From contig JBMNOE010000019.1 in assembly GCA_050942895.1 (NCBI GenBank), forward strand, positions 1 through 51,069: a stretch of DNA of 51,069 nt. The letters run 5' to 3'. Below, one piece after another: positions 16,861 through 25,631 of the stretch. A program made the position numbers and the translations under genes. This DNA is from JBNRMR01 sp050942895 (GTDB lineage Bacteria > Bacillota > Clostridia > Christensenellales > UBA1750). Within the stretch, counting starts at the first letter, position 1. Each line of letters begins with the position of its first letter. The notes under the pieces are model-generated. The model worked only from the letters and a program-made list of their open reading frames with translations, was not told where the DNA came from and did not search any database.

Positions 16861-18183
16861 ATGAATACAATTGTCGCTAAGTTTGGCGGAAGCTCCCTGG
16901 CCGATGCCGCGCAATTCAAGAAGGTCAAAGACATCGTCCTTTCGGATCCGAACAGGCGTTATGTCGTGCCCTCCGCACCGGGAAAGCGCTTTTCCAGCGA
17001 TGAGAAGATAACCGATCTTCTCTATAATTGCCACTACGACGCTATGGCGGGAAGGGATATCACCGAGCATTTCAGCAGAATCCAGGAAAGGTATCTTAAT
17101 ATAAAAAGCGAACTTTCGCTTAAAACGGATATAGAACGCCAGCTTGATATCATCAAATATTCCATCCAAAACGGCCAAAGCGCAGATTATGCGGCCTCTC
17201 GCGGCGAATATCTCTGCGGGCTTTTGCTGGCAGAATACATAGGTTTTGATTTTATCGACGCGGCTGAGGGCATTTTCTTTGACCCCCGCGGTAACTACGA
17301 TCCCATTTTGACATATGAAAAGCTGTCATCACGGCTGGCAAAGCATGAAAGGGCCGTGATCCCCGGCTTTTACGGCGCCAAGCAGAACGGCACCATCAAG
17401 ACCTTCTCAAGGGGCGGCTCCGATATTTCAGGCGCCATAGTTGCCCGCGCAGCCGATGCCGCGCTATACGAAAATTGGACCGATGTCTCCGGCTTTTTGA
17501 TGGCCGACCCTCGCATCGTTGAAAACCCAAAGCCCATAAAGCTGATTACATATAAGGAACTGCGGGAGCTTTCCTATATGGGCGCCTCCGTTCTGCACGA
17601 GGAGGCCATATTCCCCGTCAAGCAGGCGCAGATTCCCATCAATATTCGCAACACCAACAGCCCCGACGACCAGGGCACCACCATCGTTGCCGAAGCAGCG
17701 CCCCACCGTCACGAGACCATAACCGGCATCGCCGGGCGCAGGGGCTTCACAGCCATTTCCGTTGAAAAAGCGATGATGAACAGCGAACTGGGCTTTGGCA
17801 GGCGCACTCTAAAGGTGCTGGAGGATCACGGAGTCTCCTTTGAGCATCTTCCAACGGGAATAGACACAATGACGATAGTCATCTGCGACACGGAGATAGA
17901 GGGCAAGCTGGACAATATCATCACCGGCCTTTACCGCACATGCAGTCCGGACAGCATAGAGGTAACCACTGGCCTTAGCCTTGTGGCTACCGTGGGCAGG
18001 GGAATGGTGCGCCAGCCCGGCACCTCCGCCAGGCTTTTTACCGCCCTTGCAAAAGCCAATGTGAACGTGCGAATGATCGACCAGGGCTCAAGCGAGATGA
18101 ACATAATTGTCGCCATTGAAAGCGGCGATTTTGAAAATGCAGTTCGAGCCATTTACGCCGCCTTCATGGAGTGCGAGGACTGA
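16861..18183 (+). CDS. Aspartate kinase (440 aa)
   Basis: Catalyses ATP-dependent phosphorylation of aspartate, the first step to lysine, threonine, methionine and diaminopimelate. The N-terminal KFGGSSLADA (residues 7-16) is the aspartokinase kinase signature, SRGGSDISGA forms the second substrate-binding loop, and two ACT-type domains occupy about 300-440 (VEKAMMNSELGFGRRTLKVLEDHGVS... and VGRGMVRQPGTSARLFTALAKANVNVRMI), the usual site of amino-acid feedback control. The start ATG 16861 follows GAAAGG and a consensus promoter; a longer in-frame ORF from 16651 spans the promoter and is rejected. Monofunctional: no homoserine dehydrogenase part. No pathway neighbour. Which amino acid inhibits it cannot be read from sequence. 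Confidence 0.93.
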   Translation: MNTIVAKFGGSSLADAAQFKKVKDIVLSDPNRRYVVPSAPGKRFSSDEKITDLLYNCHYDAMAGRDITEHFSRIQERYLNIKSELSLKTDIERQLDIIKYSIQNGQSADYAASRGEYLCGLLLAEYIGFDFIDAAEGIFFDPRGNYDPILTYEKLSSRLAKHERAVIPGFYGAKQNGTIKTFSRGGSDISGAIVARAADAALYENWTDVSGFLMADPRIVENPKPIKLITYKELRELSYMGASVLHEEAIFPVKQAQIPINIRNTNSPDDQGTTIVAEAAPHRHETITGIAGRRGFTAISVEKAMMNSELGFGRRTLKVLEDHGVSFEHLPTGIDTMTIVICDTEIEGKLDNIITGLYRTCSPDSIEVTTGLSLVATVGRGMVRQPGTSARLFTALAKANVNVRMIDQGSSEMNIIVAIESGDFENAVRAIYAAFMECED

Positions 18184-18231
18184 TTTCATTTTCTTCAACA
18201 GTACGTAAAAACGCGAAAAAATATCATGCTT

Positions 18232-18263
18232 AAAGCGTCGCTTCAAAAAAGCACGCTTTTTAT
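18232..18263 (+). terminator. Terminator after aspartokinase
   Basis: AAAGCGT ... ACGCTTT with a T-rich tail that continues to about 18302. Confidence 0.6.
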
Positions 18264-18305
18264 TTTCGCCATCTTTTTATTTTTTTTATTTTTTTATCCT
18301 TTTTA

Positions 18306-19211
18306 TCATTTGATTTTTGCCGACTGCTCCCGCCATTTGCGGAGCCAGTCAAGCTGCCTGTCCAAAAAACCATTATCCACGCAGTCAAGGCCGAAGCTAT
18401 CGATTATCCTCCCCTGGAGCTCGAAATGGTAAAGGGCAATCATATCATAAAAAGCGTTTATTTCTTGTTTGCTTAGACTGCTGAGCTTAAGGTATTCGGG
18501 CAGAAGCCGGGCCAGCGTCTCTCCGGACCTAAAACAGCCATCCTCTTTGAAGCTGAAATAATTGGTTCTGTTACAGATAAGGGCCAGGTCGTACATAGGG
18601 AATCCGCGGCAGGAGGTATCGAAGTCCAGCACGTACAGCCGGCCATCGGGGGTCTTGTGGATGTTGCCGCTGTAAAGATCGCCATGGCAATAGCCCGTAG
18701 GCAGATATTTAACCCTTTCCCACAGGCTCTCCCCATATTCGGCGAACTCATCCCCCCCGGGATAGCCCTTTTTGCGGATCTGGCCGATATACCTTTCGAT
18801 GTAACCATATTTTCCACGTTCGATGAGAGGGCCCGGATACTCCGCCATTATTTTATGAAGGTTCCCGGTAAGAGCGCCGATGGCTGCGGCATCCTCCTCA
18901 GGGGAAACCTCCCGCCCCTCTATGAATTCATACAGCAGCAATGACTGGCCGCTTTTTTTCACGCAGGGAAGGCCTTCTTTGGTAAATATTATCCGCGGCA
19001 CAGGGAAACCTTTAGCTAGCAAAAACAGATGAACATCCAAAGCTGATGACGCTGTTTCACTGGCGGCAGGCTTTGTGATGCGCAAAAAATATCTGCGCTC
19101 ACCCGAGTGGGCGGCATATGTTATGCTGCCGGCGTTCCTTAAAAACTCCAGCCTTTCAAACCTTATGGCGTAGTAACTGTTTAAAGTGCGCATGATTTCC
19201 GGCGGATTCAC
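18306..19211 (-). CDS. CotS-like / aminoglycoside phosphotransferase-fold kinase (301 aa)
   Basis: Protein of the APH/CotS kinase-like fold, found in clostridia and bacilli as spore-coat-associated kinases. The Brenner-type catalytic segment YCHGDLYSGNI supplies the HGD aspartate and the Asn, and VLDFDTS supplies the metal-binding Asp, so it should be active. An N-lobe lysine equivalent is not obvious. Family CotS proteins bind the spore coat; choline or sugar kinases share the fold, so the substrate is open. The GTG start at 19211 has GAAAGGG eight bases upstream. Monocistronic, facing the aspartokinase terminator. Length is slightly short for CotS (about 340). Confidence 0.75.
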   Translation of the reverse strand: MNPPEIMRTLNSYYAIRFERLEFLRNAGSITYAAHSGERRYFLRITKPAASETASSALDVHLFLLAKGFPVPRIIFTKEGLPCVKKSGQSLLLYEFIEGREVSPEEDAAAIGALTGNLHKIMAEYPGPLIERGKYGYIERYIGQIRKKGYPGGDEFAEYGESLWERVKYLPTGYCHGDLYSGNIHKTPDGRLYVLDFDTSCRGFPMYDLALICNRTNYFSFKEDGCFRSGETLARLLPEYLKLSSLSKQEINAFYDMIALYHFELQGRIIDSFGLDCVDNGFLDRQLDWLRKWREQSAKIK

Positions 19212-19544
19212 ATAACCAACCCTTTCAAGGGATATAAAGTGCTAAACTGTTAAGTTTATTATCACAGAAGAGCCGCTCGAAATCAATAAAAGGAATAAAG
19301 GATATTTTAAAGAACTGCCTGCAAAAATATAGCCATCTCCAGCAGAATGCCTATATATTTGCGCGGCTATATGATACACTGTCAATAGTTGCAGACAGTT
19401 TCATCCCTTGCCCGCATTCAGCCTAGCCTCTTCCAGGCAAACCGCTTTTATATACTGAAGATGCTAAGAGATTATTTTTGTTGCTTTCCATGTTGCATTC
19501 CATATTAAATGCTTTGACTTTAAAAAAGTGGGGGAGTTGATAAT
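19212..19544. other. Divergent intergenic region: CotS-like / sulfatase
   Basis: 333 bases, AT-rich towards both genes. A weak promoter for the sulfatase, TTGCTT-16 bases-TATTAA, lies about 30-70 bases before its start. Nothing else is recognised. Confidence 0.4.
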
Positions 19545-21020
19545 TTGAAAACCATATTTCTGTGCATGGATTCCTTAAACCGACATTACCTAAGCCCATA
19601 TAAGCCTTCGTTCGTAAAAACTCCGAACATTGATAGAATCTTCGAGCGCGCAGTCCGCTTTGAAAACCATTACTGCGGCTCCTTGCCCTGCATGCCCGCA
19701 AGGCGCGAATTTTTTACCGGCAGGCTGAACTTTCTGGAAGCGCCCTGGGGCTCGCTTGAGCCATGGGATGCCTCTTTGCCGCGAATTCTGCGCGACAGCG
19801 GTATCTACACCCACATGATCACCGACCACTACCACTACTTCGAAGGCGGCGGCGCAGGCTATTTCCAGGCCTTTGATTCCTGGGAACTGGAGCGCGGGCA
19901 GGAGGGCGATGTCTGGCATCCTCTGGTGCGCTCACCGGAAATTCCCGAATACAGAGGGAAAAACCGCCGGGCATACTGGGTAAACCGCCAGTTCATGGAC
20001 AGCGAAAACGATCTGGACTATCCCACCCCCCGCTGCTTAGAGCGCGCCGCCAACTTTTTGGACAATAACCATGGCGAGGATAGCTGGCATATACATCTGG
20101 AAGTGTTCGACCCCCACGAACCCTTTGTCTGCCCGAAAAAATATCTGGACATGTACGGCGATGACTGGCAGGGCTATCATTTCGACTGGCCTGATTACGC
20201 CCCCGTCACGGAGGGGGAGGAGGCTGTAAAGCACATCCGCCGCCGCTATGCGGGAACGCTCACCATGGCCGATTTCTGGCTTGGCAAATTTCTGGACAAA
20301 ATGGATGAATACAATCTTTGGGAGGATACTGCGCTAATATTCACCACCGACCACGGCCATCTTTTGGGCGAGCACGGCTACTGGGCGAAGAACTACACCT
20401 TTGTGTATGAGGAGCTTTCCCACATTCCGCTTTGCATTTGCGCGCCGGAGAAAGAGCATAAAAGTATTTCCGCCCTGACTGCCGCCATCGATCTCATGCC
20501 CACAATTTTAGAAATGCACGGTGCGGCCGTGCCGGAAAGCGTGCAAGGAAAATCGCTTTTGCATCTTCTGCAAGGGGATGGCGCACACCATGATGCTGTC
20601 TTGTTCGGCTACTTCGGCCAGGATATAAACATGTTCGACGGCAGGCACACATATTGCCGCCAGCCAATTCCCGGTTCAACGGTTTATATGCACACTTTAA
20701 GCACCGATACCCGCCAGGGCTTTTTGCCCAAGGAGGATCTGGAAAGGGCCGAGCTCGGATATTTTTTGTCGTATGCCGGGAATATCCCTCAACTTCGGAT
20801 AGCGAAAAAATCGCAAAAGCACATGAATCCAGAGGAATTCAACCCCATATACGATATTTTGAATGATCCAGACCAGCAAAATCCCCTGCATGACGCCGGG
20901 CTTGAGGAAGAACTGGCAAAGAAGATGTTTGAACTTTTGCTTCGCTATGAAGCGCCCCCATGCCAGTTTAGCCGTATGGGTTTTGATTATACAAGCCCAC
21001 AGATGAACACGAGTGAGTAA
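19545..21020 (+). CDS. Type I sulfatase family hydrolase, cytoplasmic (491 aa)
   Basis: Alkaline-phosphatase-superfamily sulfatase. LPCMPARREFFTG holds the C-x-P-x-R-x4-TG signature, with Cys49 expected to be converted to formylglycine. Asp9 (FLCMDSLNRH) and TTDHGHLLGEHGYWAKN supply the metal ligands and the catalytic Lys. There is no signal peptide, so it works inside the cell, for example on imported sulfated sugars, phosphonates or phosphodiesters; relatives with this layout are not all true sulfatases. A formylglycine-generating enzyme or anSME maturase should exist elsewhere; none is in this window. The TTG start at 19545 is supported by GGGGGAG eight bases upstream. Its stop overlaps the start of the P-loop kinase by eight bases. 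Confidence 0.85.
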   Translation: MKTIFLCMDSLNRHYLSPYKPSFVKTPNIDRIFERAVRFENHYCGSLPCMPARREFFTGRLNFLEAPWGSLEPWDASLPRILRDSGIYTHMITDHYHYFEGGGAGYFQAFDSWELERGQEGDVWHPLVRSPEIPEYRGKNRRAYWVNRQFMDSENDLDYPTPRCLERAANFLDNNHGEDSWHIHLEVFDPHEPFVCPKKYLDMYGDDWQGYHFDWPDYAPVTEGEEAVKHIRRRYAGTLTMADFWLGKFLDKMDEYNLWEDTALIFTTDHGHLLGEHGYWAKNYTFVYEELSHIPLCICAPEKEHKSISALTAAIDLMPTILEMHGAAVPESVQGKSLLHLLQGDGAHHDAVLFGYFGQDINMFDGRHTYCRQPIPGSTVYMHTLSTDTRQGFLPKEDLERAELGYFLSYAGNIPQLRIAKKSQKHMNPEEFNPIYDILNDPDQQNPLHDAGLEEELAKKMFELLLRYEAPPCQFSRMGFDYTSPQMNTSE

Positions 21021-21507
21021 AATCTTTATCACGGGAAGCGTTGCGAGCGGGAAAACTACGCTGGCCAAGGAGCTCTCCTCCCGGTTAGGGGCTCCCTGGT
21101 TTGAATTGGACTCAATCGTCCATAAGCGCGTTGGAGGCGAAAGGGTAAAACAGTCCCCTGAAGAACAGATGCGGGAAATCCTCGCTATAGACACGGAGGG
21201 AAAGTGGATTTTTGAAGGCGTTTTCAGGGATTCTTACCGCGGCCTTTTGGGTATGGCGGATATAATCATATTCTTGGATGCGCCCCTGTGGAAAAGAAGA
21301 TATCACGTTTTGACCCGCTTTATCAGGCAAAAGCTGGGAGCTGAGCCCTGCGGATACAAGCCGAACCTGCGCATGCTTTGGCTGATGTATAAATGGACCC
21401 GCGACTTTGAGCGCAACAGGAGCAATTTCACCGCCATGCTGGATGAATACAGGGGAAAGCTCATAGTCATATCGAAACCCGCAGAGGTTTATGAGCAGCT
21501 CTCATGA
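21013..21507 (+). CDS. P-loop kinase, adenylate-kinase / FlaR-like (164 aa)
   Basis: Small NMP-kinase-like P-loop protein often labelled DNA topology modulation protein or AAA-family ATPase. Walker A GSVASGKTTLAKELS opens the protein (residues 8-22), DIIIFLDAP (about 83-91) is the Walker B-like strand, and KRRYHVLTRFIRQ is a basic lid helix typical of this family. The GTG start (21013) overlaps the sulfatase stop, indicating translational coupling, with no separate ribosome site. Substrate is unknown; coupling to the sulfatase suggests it could phosphorylate the same pathway intermediate, which is inference only. Confidence 0.75.
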   Translation: MSKIFITGSVASGKTTLAKELSSRLGAPWFELDSIVHKRVGGERVKQSPEEQMREILAIDTEGKWIFEGVFRDSYRGLLGMADIIIFLDAPLWKRRYHVLTRFIRQKLGAEPCGYKPNLRMLWLMYKWTRDFERNRSNFTAMLDEYRGKLIVISKPAEVYEQLS

Positions 21508-21521
21508 TACCGGCGGAAAAC

Positions 21522-21551
21522 AAAAGGGAAGGTACTAATACCCTCCCTTTT
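21522..21551. terminator. Bidirectional terminator
   Basis: AAAAGGGAAGGTA-CTAA-TACCCTCCCTTTT between the P-loop kinase and convergent glgP; the A and T ends serve both strands. Confidence 0.85.
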
Positions 21552-21569
21552 ATATTTTGCGCCGCTGTG

Positions 21570-24095
21570 TTAGAACATGGGTTTCAGGCCCCAGATTTTT
21601 TCGTTATACTCGCTTATGGTTCTGTCTGACGAGAAGAAGCCGGCCATTGCGGTATTTGTGGCGGCCATTTTCTGCCATTTGTAGAAGTTCATATAGTCCG
21701 CGCTCATCCTCTCCTGAGTCTCCCTGTAGCTTTCAAAGTCCTTGAGAACCAGGTATGAGTCGGCCATTTCGCCCCACTGGCCAAACAGCAGCGTCTGGTA
21801 AAGATCGGCGAACATCCTGGGGTGATCCTTCGAAAGGGAACCGTCGATGAGCTGCTCCAGAAGATGCCGGATGCGCGGATCGCTTTCGAATATGTCGCCG
21901 GCTCTGTAGGTTCCGTGGGCATAAAGACCCTGCACCTGCTCGGCGTTAAGCCCGAATATATAGATATTATCCTTGCCCGCTCTCTCATACATCTCCACAT
22001 TTGCGCCGTCCATTGTGCCGCAGGTTAGGGCGCCGTTTATCATGAACTTCATGTTTCCGGTGCCGCTGGCCTCCTTTCCGGCCGTGGAAATCTGCTCTGA
22101 TATATTTGCCGAGGGAATCAGAATCTGGGCCTTTGAAACGCAGTAGTTCTCAAGAAAAACCACCTTTAGATATTTGCTTGCCCGCTTGTCGGCTTTTATT
22201 AGTGCGCCCACCTGGTTTATAAGGCGTATTATCAGCTTCGCCCTATCATAGCCGGGGGCTGCTTTCCCAGCGAATATATATGTCTTTGGCGACATTTCAA
22301 AGCTGGAATCGTTTGTGATCTTGTTGTATAAAAATAGAACATGCAGTATATTCAAAAGCTGGCGCTTATATTCATGCAGCCTCTTTGCGTGGACGTCGAA
22401 TATGCTCTGCGGATCGATGATTTCATTCTGATGCCGTTTAAGATATTCCGCCAGGCGCAGCTTGTTCTCCTGCTTTATGGCAGCGTATTTATCCAAAAAC
22501 CCGCTGTCATTGGTGAAGGGCCTAAGCTCGCTGAGCCTTTCGGGGTCCTTCTTCCACGCAGCGCCTATGCTCTCATCTATCAGAGCGGTAAGCTTCGGGT
22601 TTGAGTCCATCAGCCAACGGCGATGGGTGATGCCGTTTGTGATGCCGATGAACTTCCTGGGCGAGAGCACATAGAAATTGTGAAATGTGTCGCGCTTAAG
22701 TATCCGGGCATGGAGCTGGCTGACGCCGTTTACAGTGTGGGATATGGCAGCGCAAAGATTTGCCATGTGCACCTGCCCATAGGCGATTATCGCCATCGAC
22801 GCGATCTTATCCCACTGATTTGGGAAATGATCCCAGAGATTTTTGCAGAGAACCTCGTTCATCTCTTTGAGGATGGAATAAATCCTGGGTAAAATGGTGC
22901 GGAAAATGTTTTCGTCCCATTTTTCCAAAGCTTCGGACATGACTGTATGGTTTGTGTAGGCGAATGTTCTGGCGGTCACTCTCTCGGCGACCTCCCAGGT
23001 ATAATCATACTCGTCCATCAAAATACGCATCAGCTCCGGTATTGCCAAGGCGGGGTGGGTGTCGTTTATCTGAACTGCCACATGCTCGTGGAGCTTGTGC
23101 AGGTCATTGCCGTAAGTTGCCCTGTAGTCGCGCACGATGTATTGCATTGTGGCGCTGGCAAGAAAGTAATGCTGCCTCAGGCGAAGCTCCTTGCCCTGCT
23201 GGTGCCTGTCCTCCGGGTACAAAACCTTTGAAATTACCTCCGCCAGATCCTTTTCATCCATCATGCGGCTGTATTCGCCCTTGTTGAACTCCTCCATGTC
23301 TATGCGCTTAGGCGCCCTTGCGCTCCAAAGCCGAAGCGAGTTCACCTGCTTGGTGTCATAACCGGCGATGGGAATGTCATAGGGCAAAGCGATGACCGAG
23401 GAATAGTTCACATGCTTTATTTTAAGGGTTCCCGACGACCAGTCCTCCTCGATATCGCCGTAAAAATGCACGTCAACGGAGTCCTCCGGCACGGCGACCT
23501 CCCAGATATTGCCGTCCTGCAGCCAGTCGTCCGGCATTTCAGTCTGGTTTCCGTCCACTATTTTCTGCCTGAAAAGGCCGAACTCATAGCGTATGGAGCA
23601 GCCCATTCCCGGCAGCGAAAGCGATGTGATGGAATCCATGAAGCAGGCAGCAAGCCTACCCAGCCCGCCGTTTCCAAGGCCGGGCTCCGGCTCATATTCT
23701 TCTATTTCCGGCAGGTTTATCCCCAGCTCTATGCAGGCATACTCGTAAAGCTGGCTGTTCATGAGATTTAGCATGTTGTTTGATAAAAGGCGGCCAATCA
23801 AAAACTCCACGGAAAGATAATACACCCTTTTTCCGTTCCCCCGTCTGTGCTTGCTCTTTGATATCGCCCAGGTCTGCATTATCTGATCACGGACAGTTAA
23901 GGCCAAAGCGCGGTACTTCTGCTGATCGCTGGCGTCCTCAATGGTCCTTCCAAAAGCGCTCATGCAGTTGCGCTGCAGATTTCTAATGATCCAATCCTTA
24001 TCATAAACAATCTTTATATTGCTTCCGTTCTTCAAAGTGTTATCATTATATTCGTTAAAGACATTGCTCTCCTGTTTATTAATAGCTTCTTTCAT
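21570..24095 (-). CDS. glgP: Glycogen/starch alpha-glucan phosphorylase (841 aa)
   Basis: Releases glucose-1-phosphate from alpha-1,4-glucans using PLP. The PLP-site signature EASGTGNMKFMINGALTCGTMDGANVE is complete with its lysine, and VYYLSVEFLIGRLLSNNMLNL and EPGLGNGGLGRLAACFMDS near the N-terminus are classical phosphorylase blocks. Length (841) matches GlgP/MalP. The start was set at ATG 24095, preceded by GAAAGGGG; an upstream ATG at 24140 adds 15 residues without support. A near-consensus promoter is at 24262-24290. It stands alone, with no glgABC genes in the window, so glycogen use rather than synthesis is all that can be said. It occupies the place next to dnaN where dnaA would be expected. 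Confidence 0.96.
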   Translation of the reverse strand: MKEAINKQESNVFNEYNDNTLKNGSNIKIVYDKDWIIRNLQRNCMSAFGRTIEDASDQQKYRALALTVRDQIMQTWAISKSKHRRGNGKRVYYLSVEFLIGRLLSNNMLNLMNSQLYEYACIELGINLPEIEEYEPEPGLGNGGLGRLAACFMDSITSLSLPGMGCSIRYEFGLFRQKIVDGNQTEMPDDWLQDGNIWEVAVPEDSVDVHFYGDIEEDWSSGTLKIKHVNYSSVIALPYDIPIAGYDTKQVNSLRLWSARAPKRIDMEEFNKGEYSRMMDEKDLAEVISKVLYPEDRHQQGKELRLRQHYFLASATMQYIVRDYRATYGNDLHKLHEHVAVQINDTHPALAIPELMRILMDEYDYTWEVAERVTARTFAYTNHTVMSEALEKWDENIFRTILPRIYSILKEMNEVLCKNLWDHFPNQWDKIASMAIIAYGQVHMANLCAAISHTVNGVSQLHARILKRDTFHNFYVLSPRKFIGITNGITHRRWLMDSNPKLTALIDESIGAAWKKDPERLSELRPFTNDSGFLDKYAAIKQENKLRLAEYLKRHQNEIIDPQSIFDVHAKRLHEYKRQLLNILHVLFLYNKITNDSSFEMSPKTYIFAGKAAPGYDRAKLIIRLINQVGALIKADKRASKYLKVVFLENYCVSKAQILIPSANISEQISTAGKEASGTGNMKFMINGALTCGTMDGANVEMYERAGKDNIYIFGLNAEQVQGLYAHGTYRAGDIFESDPRIRHLLEQLIDGSLSKDHPRMFADLYQTLLFGQWGEMADSYLVLKDFESYRETQERMSADYMNFYKWQKMAATNTAMAGFFSSDRTISEYNEKIWGLKPMF

Positions 24096-24261
24096 GATGT
24101 GCCCCTTTCGATTTGGTGGCCAGAAACAGCCATGAAACACAGTTTACCGCCTTTGCATCCCTTTCTTTGATGGAATACAAGCGGATTTTAGTATCCCACA
24201 TGATTGTAAAATCTATTTCTTTCAAAGAAATTACAGCCATTATTATTCATTTTTTTAAATC

Positions 24262-24290
24262 ATTATATGACCAAAGTTGGCTTTCGTCAA
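24262..24290 (-). promoter_or_regulatory. Promoter for glgP
   Basis: Minus strand TTGACG, 17-base spacer, TATAAT. Confidence 0.85.
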
Positions 24291-24471
24291 CATTCTTTAA
24301 AAATCGCCTTTTTTTGAGTTCCTTTTCTGACGGCCTCTCGTTGATTTATCGATAGGGAATCACAGGCAAAAGTTAGTGTTTGAAAAATTCCTACATCAAT
24401 ATATAAAGCTATGGAAAGATTTTAGCTTTTGTGGTAAAATAGATAGGAGCGTTATCTATAGCGCATATTGG

Positions 24472-24489
24472 ATTTCCACAGTTTCCACA
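24472..24489. promoter_or_regulatory. Two tandem DnaA-box-like 9-mers
   Basis: ATTTCCACA (24472-24480) and GTTTCCACA (24481-24489), each two mismatches from TTATCCACA, in direct tandem within the dnaN leader. They could bind DnaA weakly and regulate dnaN; binding is not shown. Confidence 0.4.
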
Positions 24490-24523
24490 ATTGTGAATTT
24501 GCACATTTTTTGGAGGACAATAT

Positions 24524-25627
24524 ATGAAAATAGTTTGTCAGCAGGCCGACCTGTATCAGGCGCTGTCCACAGTCACCCACGCTTTATCCCCAAAGTCTCC
24601 CATACCGGCCCTTGATTATATTCTGATCAAGTCTGAAAGCGGCTACATCACTTTGACCTGCTCGGATTTGCACATAACTATAGTCGCCAGATTGCCCGGC
24701 TTTGCGGACAGCGACGGGCAAGTGCTTTTGCCAGGCAGGCTTTTAACGGAGATAGTCAGAAAGCTGCCGGACGCAGAAGTGACTATGGAAATTTCCGCAA
24801 ACTTCGGCGCAAAAATCCGCGCGTTGCAGACAAGAACCACCCTTCAGGGGCTCTCGGCGGATAACTTTCCTGAGCTTCCAAAGACGCCAGATGCTGCGGT
24901 TTCTGCCACCCTCAGCCAGCTTACCTTCAGGGACATGATCCGCCAGACGGCCTTTGCCGTCGCCACGGATGATTTAAGGCCAATTCTCACCGGCTGCCTT
25001 ATACAGTGCGAGGGAGATATTTTAACCATGGTTAGCTTAGACAGCTTCCGGATGGCCCTTCGAAAGGCGCAGGTTATGAGCACCGACGGCGATTTCAGCT
25101 TTGTTGTCCCCGGAAAGTATCTTTCCGAGCTTTCAAAGATATTAGGAGATATTGAGGACACCGTGACGCTGCGCTTCGGCGGCAATCATCTGCTGGTAAA
25201 CCTGGGACTTACGGACATTAAAATCCGCCTGCTGGAGGGCGAATATATCAAGTATAAGCAGATTATACCTGCGGAATCCTCCACAAGGCTTGTGATCAGC
25301 AGAAAAGATTTTAACGACTGCGTTGAAAGGGCCGCCCTTATCGCCAGGGATGGAAAGACAAATTTAATAAAGATGAACATAACCGATAATATGCTGGTGA
25401 TTACATCCAACAACGATTTGGGCGATATCTATGAGGAGATAGACTGCTCCAAATATGGAAACGATATCACCATCGCATTTAACGTCAAATATATATCTGA
25501 TGTTCTTAAAATTGTGGACGACGACAATATTATGTTTCTGTTAAACAGCCCTGTAAGCCCGGGCACGATAGTCCCTGAGGAGGGGGATTCCTACCTCTAT
25601 CTCGTCCTGCCGGTGAGAACTCACTAA
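24524..25627 (+). CDS. dnaN: DNA polymerase III beta sliding clamp (367 aa)
   Basis: Ring-forming processivity clamp of the replicative polymerase. It has the three-domain clamp layout and family-typical blocks such as ALSPKSPIPALDYILI in domain I, RQTAFAVATDDLRPILTGCLIQ in domain II and the C-terminal LNSPVSPGTIVPEE...YLVLPVR ending, the usual polymerase-binding face. GGAGG precedes ATG 24524. It is followed after four bases by recF, so they are cotranscribed. In most Firmicutes dnaA lies immediately upstream; here the upstream neighbour is glgP on the other strand. Its own promoter sits about 85 bases upstream. Confidence 0.97.
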   Translation: MKIVCQQADLYQALSTVTHALSPKSPIPALDYILIKSESGYITLTCSDLHITIVARLPGFADSDGQVLLPGRLLTEIVRKLPDAEVTMEISANFGAKIRALQTRTTLQGLSADNFPELPKTPDAAVSATLSQLTFRDMIRQTAFAVATDDLRPILTGCLIQCEGDILTMVSLDSFRMALRKAQVMSTDGDFSFVVPGKYLSELSKILGDIEDTVTLRFGGNHLLVNLGLTDIKIRLLEGEYIKYKQIIPAESSTRLVISRKDFNDCVERAALIARDGKTNLIKMNITDNMLVITSNNDLGDIYEEIDCSKYGNDITIAFNVKYISDVLKIVDDDNIMFLLNSPVSPGTIVPEEGDSYLYLVLPVRTH

Positions 25628-25631
25628 AAGG

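Larger units (their letters stand above)
24096..24523. other. Divergent region upstream of dnaN and glgP
   Basis: 428 bases. It contains the glgP promoter (24262-24290), a probable dnaN promoter (-10 TAAAAT 24435-24440, weak -35 TGGAAA 17 bases upstream) and, just downstream of that, two tandem TTTCCACA motifs (24473-24480 and 24482-24489) resembling DnaA boxes. dnaA itself is absent. Confidence 0.6.
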
